Positions 27,201-35,647 are shown, counted from the first letter of the stretch. The stretch: DNA of 64,000 bases from Vibrio sp. FE10 (GCF_030297155.1 NZ_AP028068.1:992001-1056000), one strand, 5' to 3'. Made by a program: numbers and translations. Notes: a model not told the origin generated them from the letters alone.

Positions 27201-27379
27201 ACATTGTATTCCGTCTCTAACGAATTACCGTGGTGGATGTGATTGGTTTTCTTACCGGCAGTACCGTTGATAGCACCGTGAACCATGTGTTTTGTGGTTG
27301 TCGCATAACCTGCAGCAAAAGCTCCAACACCACCGGCAGCAAGGCCTGTTTTCAAAAATTGACGACGTTTGTTATCCAT
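24287..27379 (-). CDS. ttrA: Tetrathionate reductase catalytic subunit TtrA
   Basis: 1,030 residues. A twin-arginine signal (NKRRQFLKTG, residues 3-12) exports the folded enzyme. Near residue 80 is the [4Fe-4S] motif CFGCWTLCG, followed by the molybdopterin-bis(MGD) oxidoreductase domains: HGSYCGYAF near the active site, FILFIGMSPAQAGNP, DTHGGNMHTNG, SIDAFINETTALSDYLVPD, and the C-terminal dinucleotide-binding domain VYIHPQDA...GDVFAIETP. It reduces tetrathionate to thiosulfate in the periplasm. It is the last gene of ttrBCA, 14 bases after ttrC. Arsenate or polysulfide reductase alternatives are disfavoured by the TtrS/TtrR pair and gene order. Confidence 0.9.
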   Translation of the reverse strand: MDNKRRQFLKTGLAAGGVGAFAAGYATTTKHMVHGAINGTAGKKTNHIHHGNSLETEYNVDEQGKISPNPNQRVAPSMCFGCWTLCGLRVRIDNRNDEILRISGNPYHPLSSDQQIPFETPVKEAYIGLSGESGINNRSTACARGNGMLEIQNSPYRITQPLKRVGKRGEGKWEPISYEQLISEITEGGDLFGEGEVEGLRSIRDIETPLDPNNPEYGPKANQLLVTNAGNEGRDDILKRFAFNSYGTRNFGHHGSYCGYAFRAGSGAIMNDLDKFSHLKPDFNNAEFILFIGMSPAQAGNPFKRQARQLAEARTNGKLSYTIVTPSLPAGSSSLAAGDRNNWLPIKPGTDSALVLGMIQWIIENQRYNHDFLSRPSAQAMQKAGTTHWCNASHLVISDETHPQNGRMLRASDIGLLETGEPMSDDDGFVALDVTTSLLASNVQVDEAALFVDQDVEIDGQTVRVKSSLQRLKEEAFKYDLAYYSEQCEIPQDQIIALAKRFTSYGTKAVVDTHGGNMHTNGFYNSFSILMLNALIGNINAKGGAMAKAGGYPTSVAGPRYDFTKFKGKTKPQGVFLSRSKFPYHKTSEYKRRVAAGESPYPTRAPWYPISAPLLTEHLSAAIDGYPYRAKAWINHMANPLYGVPGLDNLLGEKLKDPKQLGLIVSIDAFINETTALSDYLVPDTVTYESWGMATPWHGVATKSITARWPIVEPKTSRTQDGRAINLENFFIDLAKTLDLGGFGDNVIKDSQGNWHGIHSAEDFYLRSAANLAFAKGGVPNVDAEDIVWSGLERLVPVMNKTLKPEEMLKVAYIFARGGRFEDATNAYTNETMKYKWTKPLAIWNEKLGTSRNTISGEQYMGCPTWYPQKLADGTPLAEQFPVKEWPFTLTNFKSNIHSAVSNLSPRLESIKGVNPVYIHPQDASSAGIKTGDVFAIETPSSTTHALAMVIDGIKLGTLGFEHGFGHKELGERAHWIGDTQQPVKMKSNDGVNINDIGLIDPTREGKGVMLDWVVGAAARQALPAKIYKV

Positions 27380-27393
27380 GATGACTCCTCAGA

Positions 27394-28542
27394 CTACAAG
27401 CTATGTGAGCGGTTAAGTGGTGAAGGTGTATTTTGGTTTGGCTTCGATGTTGTCTTTGGTGCAGAGCCAGTTGTTCGTGTAGAACCAGTAGACACGATTT
27501 CAGAGGCGAATAAGGCAAGTGCTAACCAAAGACCACACATACCAACAATGCCGAGTAAACCTGCACTACCCATAGGCAACTCATACGGGAATGCACCCAC
27601 ATCAAAGCGTGGAATGGTTTGAACTTCCATCATGGTGACCCAACGTACCGCCCATGCTGAAACGATGGTCGCAAGCGCAACACAGATAATTCCTAGCTTG
27701 CTTTGCGATAGACGCTGCAGCGGAAGAACCAAGATCATGCACAGCAAAATACTAGTAGTCATGATGCCTAAATTAATGCCCCAAGCGTCGTTCTCATACA
27801 GATTGAAGTGACCATGGTTAGATGCCCAAATCGACGTAAGAATGATGGCAAGGCCACCGGTTAAGGTAATGGTTCTTTGTACCAGTGCGAGGTCTGTTGG
27901 TTTTAAGCTTGGCTTGCTTGAAGGCAGTAGAGCCCAAATCAACAGCGTTAAACCCGTTGCAGCAAAGAATGCGGTCGTGAACCAAAGCAGCGGGGAAGCC
28001 GGTTGATGCCAAAGCGGTCGGCTCGCCAAAATTGCAATCTCGGCGCCAGTGTAAAGCGCAATACTTAAGCCCGAAACTGCTGTTGCAGCAGCGAGTGCAA
28101 TCATCAATTTTGTTGAAACCTGCCATTGCCCCAGTGTTAGCCAAGACAAGCGTTTTAGAAGCGGGTTTTCACTTTTTTTAAGTTGTGCGATGTCATCGCG
28201 TAGGTAAACCCATGCGGTAGCGACAGACAGACCAGAAAATAGAGGAAGAAACAGAGAGCCTAATGACATCCATGACCAAGGTGTGATGTGAGCGTAGAAG
28301 TGCCACGCACGGCCAGGTTGGTGTAAGTCACCGGTTAGCGCCAGTGGGCCAACAATTGCGCCGATGGCCATTACAAGCACAAGGGCTGAACGGAATTGAT
28401 GACTGGTAGAGTTTTTGAATATCAGTGCAATCAAAAACAGAATAGCCGCTGCGTAAGCCGAACCAATGTAGAAGAAATATTGAACTGCCCACGGTAGCCA
28501 AGCGATCTCTTGAGCGGGAACTAACACCTCAGTGATATTCAT
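27394..28542 (-). CDS. ttrC: Tetrathionate reductase membrane subunit TtrC (NrfD family)
   Basis: 382 residues with about nine hydrophobic segments, an NrfD/PsrC-type quinol-oxidising membrane anchor. Conserved features include WLPWAVQYFFYIGSAYAA at the N terminus, GDLHQPGRAWHFY and TPWSWMSLG. It passes electrons from menaquinol to TtrB and TtrA. It overlaps the end of ttrB by 4 bases and precedes ttrA by 14 bases, so the three genes form one operon. Confidence 0.9.
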   Translation of the reverse strand: MNITEVLVPAQEIAWLPWAVQYFFYIGSAYAAAILFLIALIFKNSTSHQFRSALVLVMAIGAIVGPLALTGDLHQPGRAWHFYAHITPWSWMSLGSLFLPLFSGLSVATAWVYLRDDIAQLKKSENPLLKRLSWLTLGQWQVSTKLMIALAAATAVSGLSIALYTGAEIAILASRPLWHQPASPLLWFTTAFFAATGLTLLIWALLPSSKPSLKPTDLALVQRTITLTGGLAIILTSIWASNHGHFNLYENDAWGINLGIMTTSILLCMILVLPLQRLSQSKLGIICVALATIVSAWAVRWVTMMEVQTIPRFDVGAFPYELPMGSAGLLGIVGMCGLWLALALFASEIVSTGSTRTTGSAPKTTSKPNQNTPSPLNRSHSL

Positions 28543-29375
28543 GCTGTCTCTCCTTGTTTGCCTTGTGTCGCGATTGCCAATTCTTTTTGGCTCGAGGATG
28601 AGTTATCGATGGCGGCTGGATCATAAATCGCAGGTTGGCCTTCGATGTGGCTAACGAAACGTTCGTTCATGCCGATATAGAAAACATGTGGGTTGGTATT
28701 CTGCTCTGGTTTAAGCACCTTGATGTCGTCTTGGTTTTCATTGAGTAGACGGTTGATCTCGCTGTTTGGATCTTTAAGGTCACCGATTACGCGCGCGCCA
28801 CCGACACAAGTTTCTACACAAGCGGGCAGTAAGCCGTCTTCAAGGCGGTGTGCACAGAAGGTACATTTGTCGGCAGTCAGTGTGTCGTTATTAATAAAAC
28901 GAGCATCGTAAGGGCAGGCTTGAACGCAGTAAGCACAGGCTACGCAGCGTTCGTTGTCGACCATCACAATGCCGTCTTCACGCTGGAAAGTCGCTTGAAC
29001 AGGGCAAACCTTGATGCAGGGTGCGTTGTCACAGTGATTGCACAGGCGAGGCAACATGAATGATTTCACGTCTTGTTGAGCAGTCGAACCATCATCAAGG
29101 GAGACTTCATACTGTTTTACGGTGGTTCTGAACTGGCCAATCGGCGCTTGGTTTTCAACGCTGCAGCCAACAGTACATGCCTGACAGCCAACGCATTTAC
29201 GTAAATCAATCGCCATTGCGTAGCGTTTACCTACTTCGCCTTTGCGGTCAGGTTGGTTGTTATTGCGAATGGTTGTGCTCGCTACTGCGGTGTTGATTCC
29301 GGTAATGGGAATGAGCGCAGCGCCGGCGGAAACTTTACCAAATTGGCTGAGAAACCGTCTTTTCAATGAGTCCAT
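28539..29375 (-). CDS. ttrB: Tetrathionate reductase iron-sulfur subunit TtrB
   Basis: 278 residues. An N-terminal Tat-like signal (KRRFLSQFG) is followed by four ferredoxin-type cysteine clusters: CVGCQACTVGC, CNHCDNAPCIKVCP, CVACAYCVQACP and CTFCAHRLEDGLLPACVETC. It relays electrons from TtrC to TtrA. First gene of the operon; the divergent 269-base gap to ttrS holds the shared palindromic site and an FNR-like site. Confidence 0.92.
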   Translation of the reverse strand: MDSLKRRFLSQFGKVSAGAALIPITGINTAVASTTIRNNNQPDRKGEVGKRYAMAIDLRKCVGCQACTVGCSVENQAPIGQFRTTVKQYEVSLDDGSTAQQDVKSFMLPRLCNHCDNAPCIKVCPVQATFQREDGIVMVDNERCVACAYCVQACPYDARFINNDTLTADKCTFCAHRLEDGLLPACVETCVGGARVIGDLKDPNSEINRLLNENQDDIKVLKPEQNTNPHVFYIGMNERFVSHIEGQPAIYDPAAIDNSSSSQKELAIATQGKQGETA

Positions 29376-29440
29376 AGAGGTACCTATAAATGGGTATTCG
29401 ATCTGTTAGGCTCATTGTCAGTTTTTGACCGTTCACGGGG

Positions 29441-29458
29441 TATTGTGGATTTCCACAT
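29441..29458. promoter_or_regulatory. Palindromic operator upstream of ttrB, identical to the tsdB site
   Basis: TATTGTGGATTTCCACAT, the same 18 bases as 23840-23857, 66 bases upstream of the ttrB start. Very likely the TtrR activation site for the respiratory operon. Confidence 0.75.
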
Positions 29459-29471
29459 ACCCAGATCAAAG

Positions 29472-29485
29472 TTGATCTAGAACAA
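29472..29485. promoter_or_regulatory. FNR-like box in the ttrB/ttrS intergenic region
   Basis: TTGATCTAGAACAA differs from the FNR consensus TTGAT-N4-ATCAA at one position. FNR control of ttr is known in Salmonella. The overlapping palindrome AGATCAA-AG-TTGATCT (29463-29478) is an alternative reading. Confidence 0.45.
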
Positions 29486-29644
29486 ATGTGGTTTTCGCTA
29501 TCTAGCTGTTATGCTTTGTTTTAGAGGCTTATTTAAGGCGATCTAAGGCATAAGTTAAGCTTAAACATGTCGTCAGCGTAAAGACGAAGTGAAATGACGA
29601 GAGAATAAAATGAATAAACAGTCCGTTTGGAGAAAGAGATTTTA

Positions 29645-31528
29645 GTGACCGTTCGAAAACTAATGACAATCGTTAGCCTTTGTTGGTTAAGCCTAACCGC
29701 GGGTGCGTGTTTCGCGGCTCAATCTGAACAAGCGATAGCAGCCCCAAGTCCAAAACAAAACACAAATGAACCCGACCAGATTATCGAGGTTGGCGTGTTG
29801 GCGACTCGAGGCAAACTTTCGGCACAGCAGCGTTGGCAGCCAACCATGGATTGGTTGTCTGAGCGTATTGCGGGTAAGCACTTTGTTCTCAAGCCTTTCA
29901 ACTTGGAAGAAATGGCCGAAGCAGTGAAAGGGGTCACTGTCGATTTTGTTATTACTAATCCAGGTCAGGCGGTTCGATTAGGGCGTCAGTACGCGCTTTC
30001 TTGGATGGCGACTATGACCAGTCATAACTTCGAACAACCGGGTGCCAATAATACGCAAAGTATTGGTTCTGCCTTGGTGGTGAGAAGAATGTCGCCTTAT
30101 ATCTCTTTTGAACAGCTGAGCGGCAAGCCAATTGCGGCTGTCTCGGAAAATGCATTTGGTGGCTACCTCACAATGCGTTACCAAGTGATGCAAGAGGGGC
30201 TCAATCCCAACCACTTCTTTTCTGATACTCAATTCCTAGGTTTCCCAATTGATGCCAGCTTGTACCAACTGCGAGAAGGGCACATTGAAGCGGCTGTGGT
30301 GCCTGCTTGTTTGGTCGAGAGCATGATCAATGAAGGTTTGCTGGTGGCGGGGCAATATCGAATTATCGGTAATCAAGCGCCTGAAGGCTTCCGATGTCAA
30401 GTGTCTACGCCGCTGTATTCCAACTGGTCGTTTGCTAAAACAGAGCGAGCTTCTTCGGCATTGGCTAAGCAAATGAGTCAGGTGCTGTTTTCAATGCCAA
30501 AGAGCAGTGCGCCAGCCATTGCAGCGAATGCTTCGGGTTGGACGTCACCGACAAGCTTGCTTTCAATCGACAAGCTTTATCAGCAACTCGACATGCACCC
30601 ACTGCAACAACCTTGGTGGAAGGAAGCGTTAATCTGGCTTAAGTACAATCAACAATGGGCTTGGGCGTTCTTTTTGTTAGTTGTGCTTCTTAATGCATAC
30701 CACTTCTGGCTAGAGTACAAATTCAGTCGCAGTAAAAAGCAGTTGGAAGCCACGTTGCACAAATTAAAAAGTAAGAGTGAACAGCTGGAACATTCTCAAC
30801 GTATCGCTGTCGTCGGTGAACTGGGAAGCAGCTTGGCACACGAGATCAATCAACCTTTGGCGGCCATTCGTAACTACAGCGAAGGTGGTTTATTGCGGAT
30901 TTCGAAGAACAAACCATTGACCGATATTGAACCTGTGTTTGAGAAGATTCAGTCTCAAGTGGATCGTGCTGATGCGATCATTCAACGCTTAAGAAACATG
31001 ATAAAGAAACGCTCATCGGAAAAATCTCAGACGGACATCGAGCAGTTACTCACAGACACCATTGAGTTGCTGCAATTTCGATTACAGAAACACAAGATAA
31101 CCATTGATCGCCATGCTGTGGGTAAGCCTATTCAACTGCATGTTGATCCAGTGGGGTTGCAGCAAGTGATTGTAAACCTGATCAACAATGCGACCGACGC
31201 GTGTAATGCACAACAGCATCGCGAACAAAGCGCTGCGTCTGATATTGATAACAAAAACAGCGAACCACCAACAATTAAAGTGATTACCGAGTATCAACCG
31301 GATAAAGTGATGCTGTCAGTTATCGATAACGGCACGGGCTTAGATTTCACCGAGCAACAAGTCACTCAAGCCTTTGTGAGTAGCAAAGAAAATGGTTTGG
31401 GGTTAGGGCTTGCGATTTGCCAAGATGTGATTGAAGACCACAGCGGCCAAATGGCTATCAAATCATTGACTCCTCATGGCTGTCACGTCTCAGTGACGTT
31501 ACCTTTTTCTCTTTCAAATGATTCATAA
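29645..31528 (+). CDS. ttrS: Tetrathionate sensor histidine kinase TtrS
   Basis: About 627 residues from GTG 29645, which follows AAGAGATTTTA; the TTG at 29627 is an alternative. The signal-like N terminus (LMTIVSLCWLSLTAGACFA) leads a periplasmic PhnD-like binding domain (about 45-300, VTVDFVITNPGQAVRLG, REGHIEAAVVPACLV). A membrane segment (WAWAFFLLVVLLNAYHF, about 338-355) precedes a HisKA domain with phospho-acceptor His399 in LAHEINQPLA and a HATPase domain (NLINNATDA, DNGTGLDF, GLGLGLAIC). TtrS senses tetrathionate and phosphorylates TtrR. Divergent from ttrBCA, 11 bases before ttrR. Confidence 0.9.
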   Translation: MTVRKLMTIVSLCWLSLTAGACFAAQSEQAIAAPSPKQNTNEPDQIIEVGVLATRGKLSAQQRWQPTMDWLSERIAGKHFVLKPFNLEEMAEAVKGVTVDFVITNPGQAVRLGRQYALSWMATMTSHNFEQPGANNTQSIGSALVVRRMSPYISFEQLSGKPIAAVSENAFGGYLTMRYQVMQEGLNPNHFFSDTQFLGFPIDASLYQLREGHIEAAVVPACLVESMINEGLLVAGQYRIIGNQAPEGFRCQVSTPLYSNWSFAKTERASSALAKQMSQVLFSMPKSSAPAIAANASGWTSPTSLLSIDKLYQQLDMHPLQQPWWKEALIWLKYNQQWAWAFFLLVVLLNAYHFWLEYKFSRSKKQLEATLHKLKSKSEQLEHSQRIAVVGELGSSLAHEINQPLAAIRNYSEGGLLRISKNKPLTDIEPVFEKIQSQVDRADAIIQRLRNMIKKRSSEKSQTDIEQLLTDTIELLQFRLQKHKITIDRHAVGKPIQLHVDPVGLQQVIVNLINNATDACNAQQHREQSAASDIDNKNSEPPTIKVITEYQPDKVMLSVIDNGTGLDFTEQQVTQAFVSSKENGLGLGLAICQDVIEDHSGQMAIKSLTPHGCHVSVTLPFSLSNDS

Positions 31529-31539
31529 GGAATCTTGTT

Positions 31540-32142
31540 ATGTCTGAACTTCATCAAACGTTGCCGGTCTATGTGGTTGATGACGATGAGTCGATGCGTG
31601 ACTCATTGGTGTTCTTATTGGAAGAGCATGATTTTACGGTGTCGGCCTATGAAGATGGCCCGAGCTTTCTAGATTCAGTGGATTTGAGTGCTGCTGGGTG
31701 TGTCGTGCTAGACAGTAGAATGCCAGATATGAGAGGACAACAAGTTCATGAGTTGATGGTGAAAGCGCAGAGTCCATTGTCGGTGATCTATCTGACGGGT
31801 CACGGTGATGTGCCAATGGCGGTAGAAGCCCTACAAGCTGGTGCGGTGAACTTCTTTCAAAAACCGGTTAAAGGCAGCGAATTGGCTGAGGCGATCAAGC
31901 AAGGGCTAGAGGCTTCTGAAAAGCACTTACATATGAATGTTTACCGCCAAGCGTATGCTTCGTTGACTGAACGCGAAATCGACATTCTTAAGCAGATCAT
32001 CGACGGAAAACGTAACCAGAAAATTGCCGATGAATTATGTATCGCGATGAGAACAGTGGAAGTACACCGAGCGAGTTTGATGAAGAAATTCTCAGCGAAG
32101 ACAGTTGCCGAGTTGGCTTACATATACGGTCAATTGACCTAG
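31540..32142 (+). CDS. ttrR: Tetrathionate response regulator TtrR
   Basis: 200 residues: a receiver domain with the acidic pocket DDDES (residues 14-18), phospho-acceptor Asp58 in VVLDSRMPD, Thr in YLTGHGD and Lys in FFQKPVKG, then a FixJ/LuxR-type helix-turn-helix (LTEREIDILKQIIDGKRNQKIA...MRTVEVHRASLMKKF). Activator of ttrBCA in the known systems. The duplicated 18-bp palindrome at ttrB and tsdB is its best candidate binding site. No clear terminator follows. Confidence 0.92.
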   Translation: MSELHQTLPVYVVDDDESMRDSLVFLLEEHDFTVSAYEDGPSFLDSVDLSAAGCVVLDSRMPDMRGQQVHELMVKAQSPLSVIYLTGHGDVPMAVEALQAGAVNFFQKPVKGSELAEAIKQGLEASEKHLHMNVYRQAYASLTEREIDILKQIIDGKRNQKIADELCIAMRTVEVHRASLMKKFSAKTVAELAYIYGQLT

Positions 32143-32495
32143 GCGTAAAGCTGTTTCTCTATGCCAGTTGAACTAAATCTGTACGAAAATTGCACGAAGC
32201 TATTGATGGGAAAGCATCAATTGTGTCACCAAGCTTTAGGACTTTTCTGATGAAAGGCTGTCTTCATAATTTATCTATATTGAAGCAAGATCACATCGTC
32301 TATGGACTGCATACGGATTGAACCCCCTAGGCTTCTTATCGCAATGTAATCCTGAGATACTGAATTAAGTTCATTTAGGGCGAAACGTGCTAGTAACTGC
32401 ACTTTTCCCTGTAATTTGAAACATAACATCCACTATGGGCAGAGCACACTCTCAACGTCGAGTCTTGTATCTGCCGAGTTAGGTTAAAATATTTT
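32143..32495. other. Intergenic stretch after ttrR
   Basis: No gene, RNA or strong hairpin was recognised in these 353 bases. The part just before 32496 probably holds the promoter of the Sel1-repeat gene (AAAATATTTT at 32487-32496). Confidence 0.5.
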
Positions 32496-33755
32496 ATGAG
32501 TACAATGGGAATCGCAATTGGTGCGACGGCTCTTTCGTTAATACTTGTAGCCGTATGGCTGGTTTCTTTGTCGTTAAGAAAGCAGCGAGTGGAACAAGAA
32601 CGTAAAGCACGTGCTGTCGCTTACCGAAAAGCGATCGAAAAAGCGCGCATACAAGAGCAAAAAGAGCGTAACTTCAAAGCCGAAACCGGACATGTTCCGT
32701 CGATTCTGTATTTGGCGAAAGAGGCTGAACGTAACAATATTAAGGAAGCTCTATATTGGTACGACAAAGCCGCGCATTTAGATAATGTCACAGGCATGTA
32801 CGGCATTGTTCGCATGAGTATGAAGCGCAAAGAAGACCTCATTTTAAGAGAAAAAGCCAACTTTTGGCAGCTCGCGATCTCAGCTTTAGAGAACGACATG
32901 GTCGCGAAGTTTGAGATGGGTAAAGCGCTCGTTTTCGGCCGCGGAACCGATAAAAATATTCCCAAGGGTTATACCTACATCGAAGAGTCTGCGACGGGGG
33001 GAAACACCGAAGCGATGCTGTTTATGGGGGAGTGGTGTCTAGACAAAGAAAACCCAGATTACTCAGCCGAAAGCTCATTCGAGTGGTACCAAAAGGCCGC
33101 AGATCAAAACAACTTAGATGGAAAAATCAAACTAGGTTTGAGTTATTTGAATGGTGTGGGTGTTGAGCCTAACCATGGTGAAGCGGTGTACTGGTTTGAG
33201 ACCGCAGCCGAAAAGAACAGCGAAGAAGCCATGTTTCGTGCTGGTGAGGCTTGGATTGATCATGGTGAACACGGCAATGCTATCGCTTATATCTGGCTAT
33301 TCCTGTCCGCTCATTTCGGTTATTCAGAAGCAAAACAGTTGAGGGATAAAGTGGGGGGCGAACTTGGGGTTGATGCTGTCGTAGGATTGCAGGCTCTAAC
33401 CAAACCAATCATGACCAAACTTACCCAAGAAGCTGTCACCAAGCACTCGGTCGTTAAGGCGTTGAACAAGCTCTACAAACGTAACATCCCGATCCCTAAA
33501 AAGGTGAAAGACGTGACTGAAGAAGAGGAACTTGACGTGTCGAAGCCTAAAGGCAGCGATACTGAAATGAGTGACCAGATGAACGCTCAAGAAGCTAATC
33601 CAGAACGCAATCAACAACATAATCAACAATATACTTCAGATCAACACGCAGCGGCCCAAACGGGGGCTCCTCAAAGCACAGACAAGGCATCGTCACCTGC
33701 ACCTAGCAGTGCGTCTTTAGACTTTAGCCAAACCAATTGGAGCAACAAAAATTAA
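32496..33755 (+). CDS. Sel1-like repeat membrane-anchored protein
   Basis: 419 residues. The N-terminal membrane anchor (about 3-26, GIAIGATALSLILVAVWLVSLSL) is followed by a basic coiled segment rich in Arg, Lys and Glu (to about 60). Sel1/TPR-like repeats occupy about 65-280 (EALYWYDKAAHL, NIPKGYTYIEESATGGNTEAMLF, SFEWYQKAADQNNLDGKIKLG, EAVYWFETAAEKNSEEAMFRAGEA). The tail (about 340-419) is low complexity, rich in Gln, Asn and Ser. Such repeats act as protein-interaction scaffolds. Orientation of the anchor suggests a cytoplasmic repeat domain. Partner and function unknown. Confidence 0.8.
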   Translation: MSTMGIAIGATALSLILVAVWLVSLSLRKQRVEQERKARAVAYRKAIEKARIQEQKERNFKAETGHVPSILYLAKEAERNNIKEALYWYDKAAHLDNVTGMYGIVRMSMKRKEDLILREKANFWQLAISALENDMVAKFEMGKALVFGRGTDKNIPKGYTYIEESATGGNTEAMLFMGEWCLDKENPDYSAESSFEWYQKAADQNNLDGKIKLGLSYLNGVGVEPNHGEAVYWFETAAEKNSEEAMFRAGEAWIDHGEHGNAIAYIWLFLSAHFGYSEAKQLRDKVGGELGVDAVVGLQALTKPIMTKLTQEAVTKHSVVKALNKLYKRNIPIPKKVKDVTEEEELDVSKPKGSDTEMSDQMNAQEANPERNQQHNQQYTSDQHAAAQTGAPQSTDKASSPAPSSASLDFSQTNWSNKN

Positions 33756-33870
33756 GCCAGTAGCTTGATGAGGTGAGTGCTTCAATTAATTGAACTCATT
33801 TAGGTCACGCAGCTTATCTTAATAGCACTTCATTGGAGGAGAGGCACTCTGAGTTAGGAATGACAGGATC

Positions 33871-33899
33871 AAAAAAGGGAAGCTGATGCTTCCCTTTTT
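33871..33899. terminator. Bidirectional terminator between the Sel1 gene and sstT
   Basis: AAAAAAGGGAAGC-TGAT-GCTTCCCTTTTT hairpin between convergent genes. Confidence 0.88.
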
Positions 33900-33920
33900 A
33901 TTTATGTGCTATTTGCTTTT

Positions 33921-33961
33921 AGAGCTTAGAGCTTAGAGCTTAGAGCTTAGAGCTTAGAGCT
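33921..33961. repeat. 7-base tandem repeat AGAGCTT, about 5.9 copies
   Basis: Five exact copies of AGAGCTT plus a partial sixth lie between the terminator and the sstT stop codon. Copy number is likely to vary by slippage. Confidence 0.9.
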
Positions 33962-33990
33962 AAAGGCTAATATCTAAGCCTAAGAGCTTA

Positions 33991-35205
33991 TTAAGCTTTG
34001 TTTTGCTCTGCTTTACATACAGCAGCAGTGAACACTACGTCTGTTGAGCTGTTAAGCGCTGTTTCAGCAGAATCTTGAATCACACCGATAATGAAACCTA
34101 CCGCTACAACCTGCATCGCTACATCGTTTGAGATACCGAATAGGCCACACGCTAGTGGGATAAGCAGTAGTGAACCGCCAGCAACACCTGATGCGCCACA
34201 TGCTGAAATTGCAGCAACAAGGCTTAGTAGAATCGCAGTGAAGATATCAATTTCAATACCCATTGTGTGAACAGCCGCAAGTGTTAACACAGTGATGGTG
34301 ATTGCAGCACCCGCCATGTTGATTGTTGCGCCTAGAGGAATCGATACCGAGTAAGTATCTTCATCTAGGTTTAGCTTCTTACAAAGGTTCATGTTCACTG
34401 GGATGTTTGCAGCGCTTGAACGAGTGAAGAATGCCGTTACACCAGACTCACGGATACATTGAAGTACAAGTGGGTATGGGTTTTGTTTTGTTTTCACAAA
34501 GACAAGCAGTGGGTTAACCACAAGTGCAATGATCAGCATTGAACTTAGTAGAACCGCTAGTAGTTGACCGTAGCTTGCTAGTGCATCGAAGCCTGTTGTT
34601 GCGAACGTAGTCGAAACAAGACCGAAGATACCGAATGGCGCAAGACGAATAATGAAGCGAACAATGTGTGAAACACTGTGGCTTAGGTCTTCGAAAACCG
34701 CTTTGGTTGTTGCAGATGCGTGGTGCAGTGCAAGGCCAAGACCGATTGCCCAAGCAAGAATACCGATGTAGTTCGCGTTCATTAGCGCGCTTACTGGGTT
34801 ATCGACAAGCTTGAATAGAAGGGTATGAAGAACTTCAGCAATACCTTGAGGAGGGTTAGCACCTTCTGCGCCAGCAACCAAAGTCAACGTGGTTGGGAAC
34901 ATGAAGCTCAATACTACTGCTGTTAGTGCAGCAGAGAACGTACCAATCAGGTAGAGCACAATGATTGGACGCATATGAGTATGCTGACCTTTCTTTTGGT
35001 TTGCGATAGAAGCTGCAACAAGAATGAATACTAAAATTGGGGCTACAGCTTTCAGAGCACCAACAAACAGACTACCTAGTAGACCTGCATCTTGAGCTGC
35101 TGATGGAGAAACCATGGCGAGAACGACACCGAAAACAATACCAGCAAGGATCTGTAGAACGAGATTTCCACGAGCGATGCGGGCGAGCATGTTGTGATTT
35201 TGCAT
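33991..35205 (-). CDS. sstT: Serine/threonine:Na+ symporter SstT
   Basis: 404 residues, a DAACS-family (glutamate-transporter fold) sodium symporter. Diagnostic stretches include [12 protein letters not shown] near the N terminus, the serine-rich loop [37 protein letters not shown] and the hairpin-2 region [21 protein letters not shown]. It imports serine and threonine with sodium across the inner membrane. Length and motifs match SstT of other gammaproteobacteria. Single-gene unit. Confidence 0.94.
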   Translation of the reverse strand: MQNHNMLARIARGNLVLQILAGIVFGVVLAMVSPSAAQDAGLLGSLFVGALKAVAPILVFILVAASIANQKKGQHTHMRPIIVLYLIGTFSAALTAVVLSFMFPTTLTLVAGAEGANPPQGIAEVLHTLLFKLVDNPVSALMNANYIGILAWAIGLGLALHHASATTKAVFEDLSHSVSHIVRFIIRLAPFGIFGLVSTTFATTGFDALASYGQLLAVLLSSMLIIALVVNPLLVFVKTKQNPYPLVLQCIRESGVTAFFTRSSAANIPVNMNLCKKLNLDEDTYSVSIPLGATINMAGAAITITVLTLAAVHTMGIEIDIFTAILLSLVAAISACGASGVAGGSLLLIPLACGLFGISNDVAMQVVAVGFIIGVIQDSAETALNSSTDVVFTAAVCKAEQNKA

Positions 35206-35647
35206 AAAATACCTGCAATTGTTAATTTATTATAGTGATGTATCTTTTTATAAAGTTGTACCAAATCCAACTATACACTAGTGGAATGGGCGGTCATATT
35301 AGCGGGATCTAACGGGGTGTCTAGGAATAGTTTAGATTTAGGGTGATTGTTTGCGCTACGTGGTGTTTTTAGAGCTAAATGTTAAAATTTTGTGCTGTGA
35401 TTGAGATATAAATCTGCGTGATAATACTCATTCGGGTCAATGTTCTGGTGAGAGCGCTGTCAGTGCCCATTCACGAGATCATTGTGTGCAGAAATGATCT
35501 CATCGCGTTCCTGTTAATACAAAGAAGCCCTGTTAATACAAAAAAAGCCCCGAGCCTAATGCGTTAATGAGATCATGAATTAATGAGCTAATACGCGATA
35601 GGGACACGGGGCTTATTTACGTGTTGTAAACCTAATCTAATAATCGG
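35206..35647. other. Intergenic region between rsgA and sstT
   Basis: 442 bases between two minus-strand genes. It holds the sstT promoter region, a 9-base hairpin (GAGATCATT 35475-35483 with AATGATCTC 35493-35501, no T run), a short direct duplication of CCTGTTAATACAAA (from about 35511) and the rsgA terminator. No gene seen. Confidence 0.6.
35538..35614 (-). terminator. Long-loop terminator after the rsgA paralogue
   Basis: On the minus strand AAGCCCCG pairs with CGGGGCTT across a roughly 55-base insert that can itself fold partly (GCGTATTAGCTCATTAA with TTAATGAG/TTAACGC), then TTTTTTTG. The position right after the stop supports a terminator; the long interior is unusual. Confidence 0.6.

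Noticed and set aside
33921..33961. CRISPR-like array
   Set aside because: The 7-base units are contiguous without spacers; the arrays at 24115 and 40499 likewise lack spacers and no cas genes are present.
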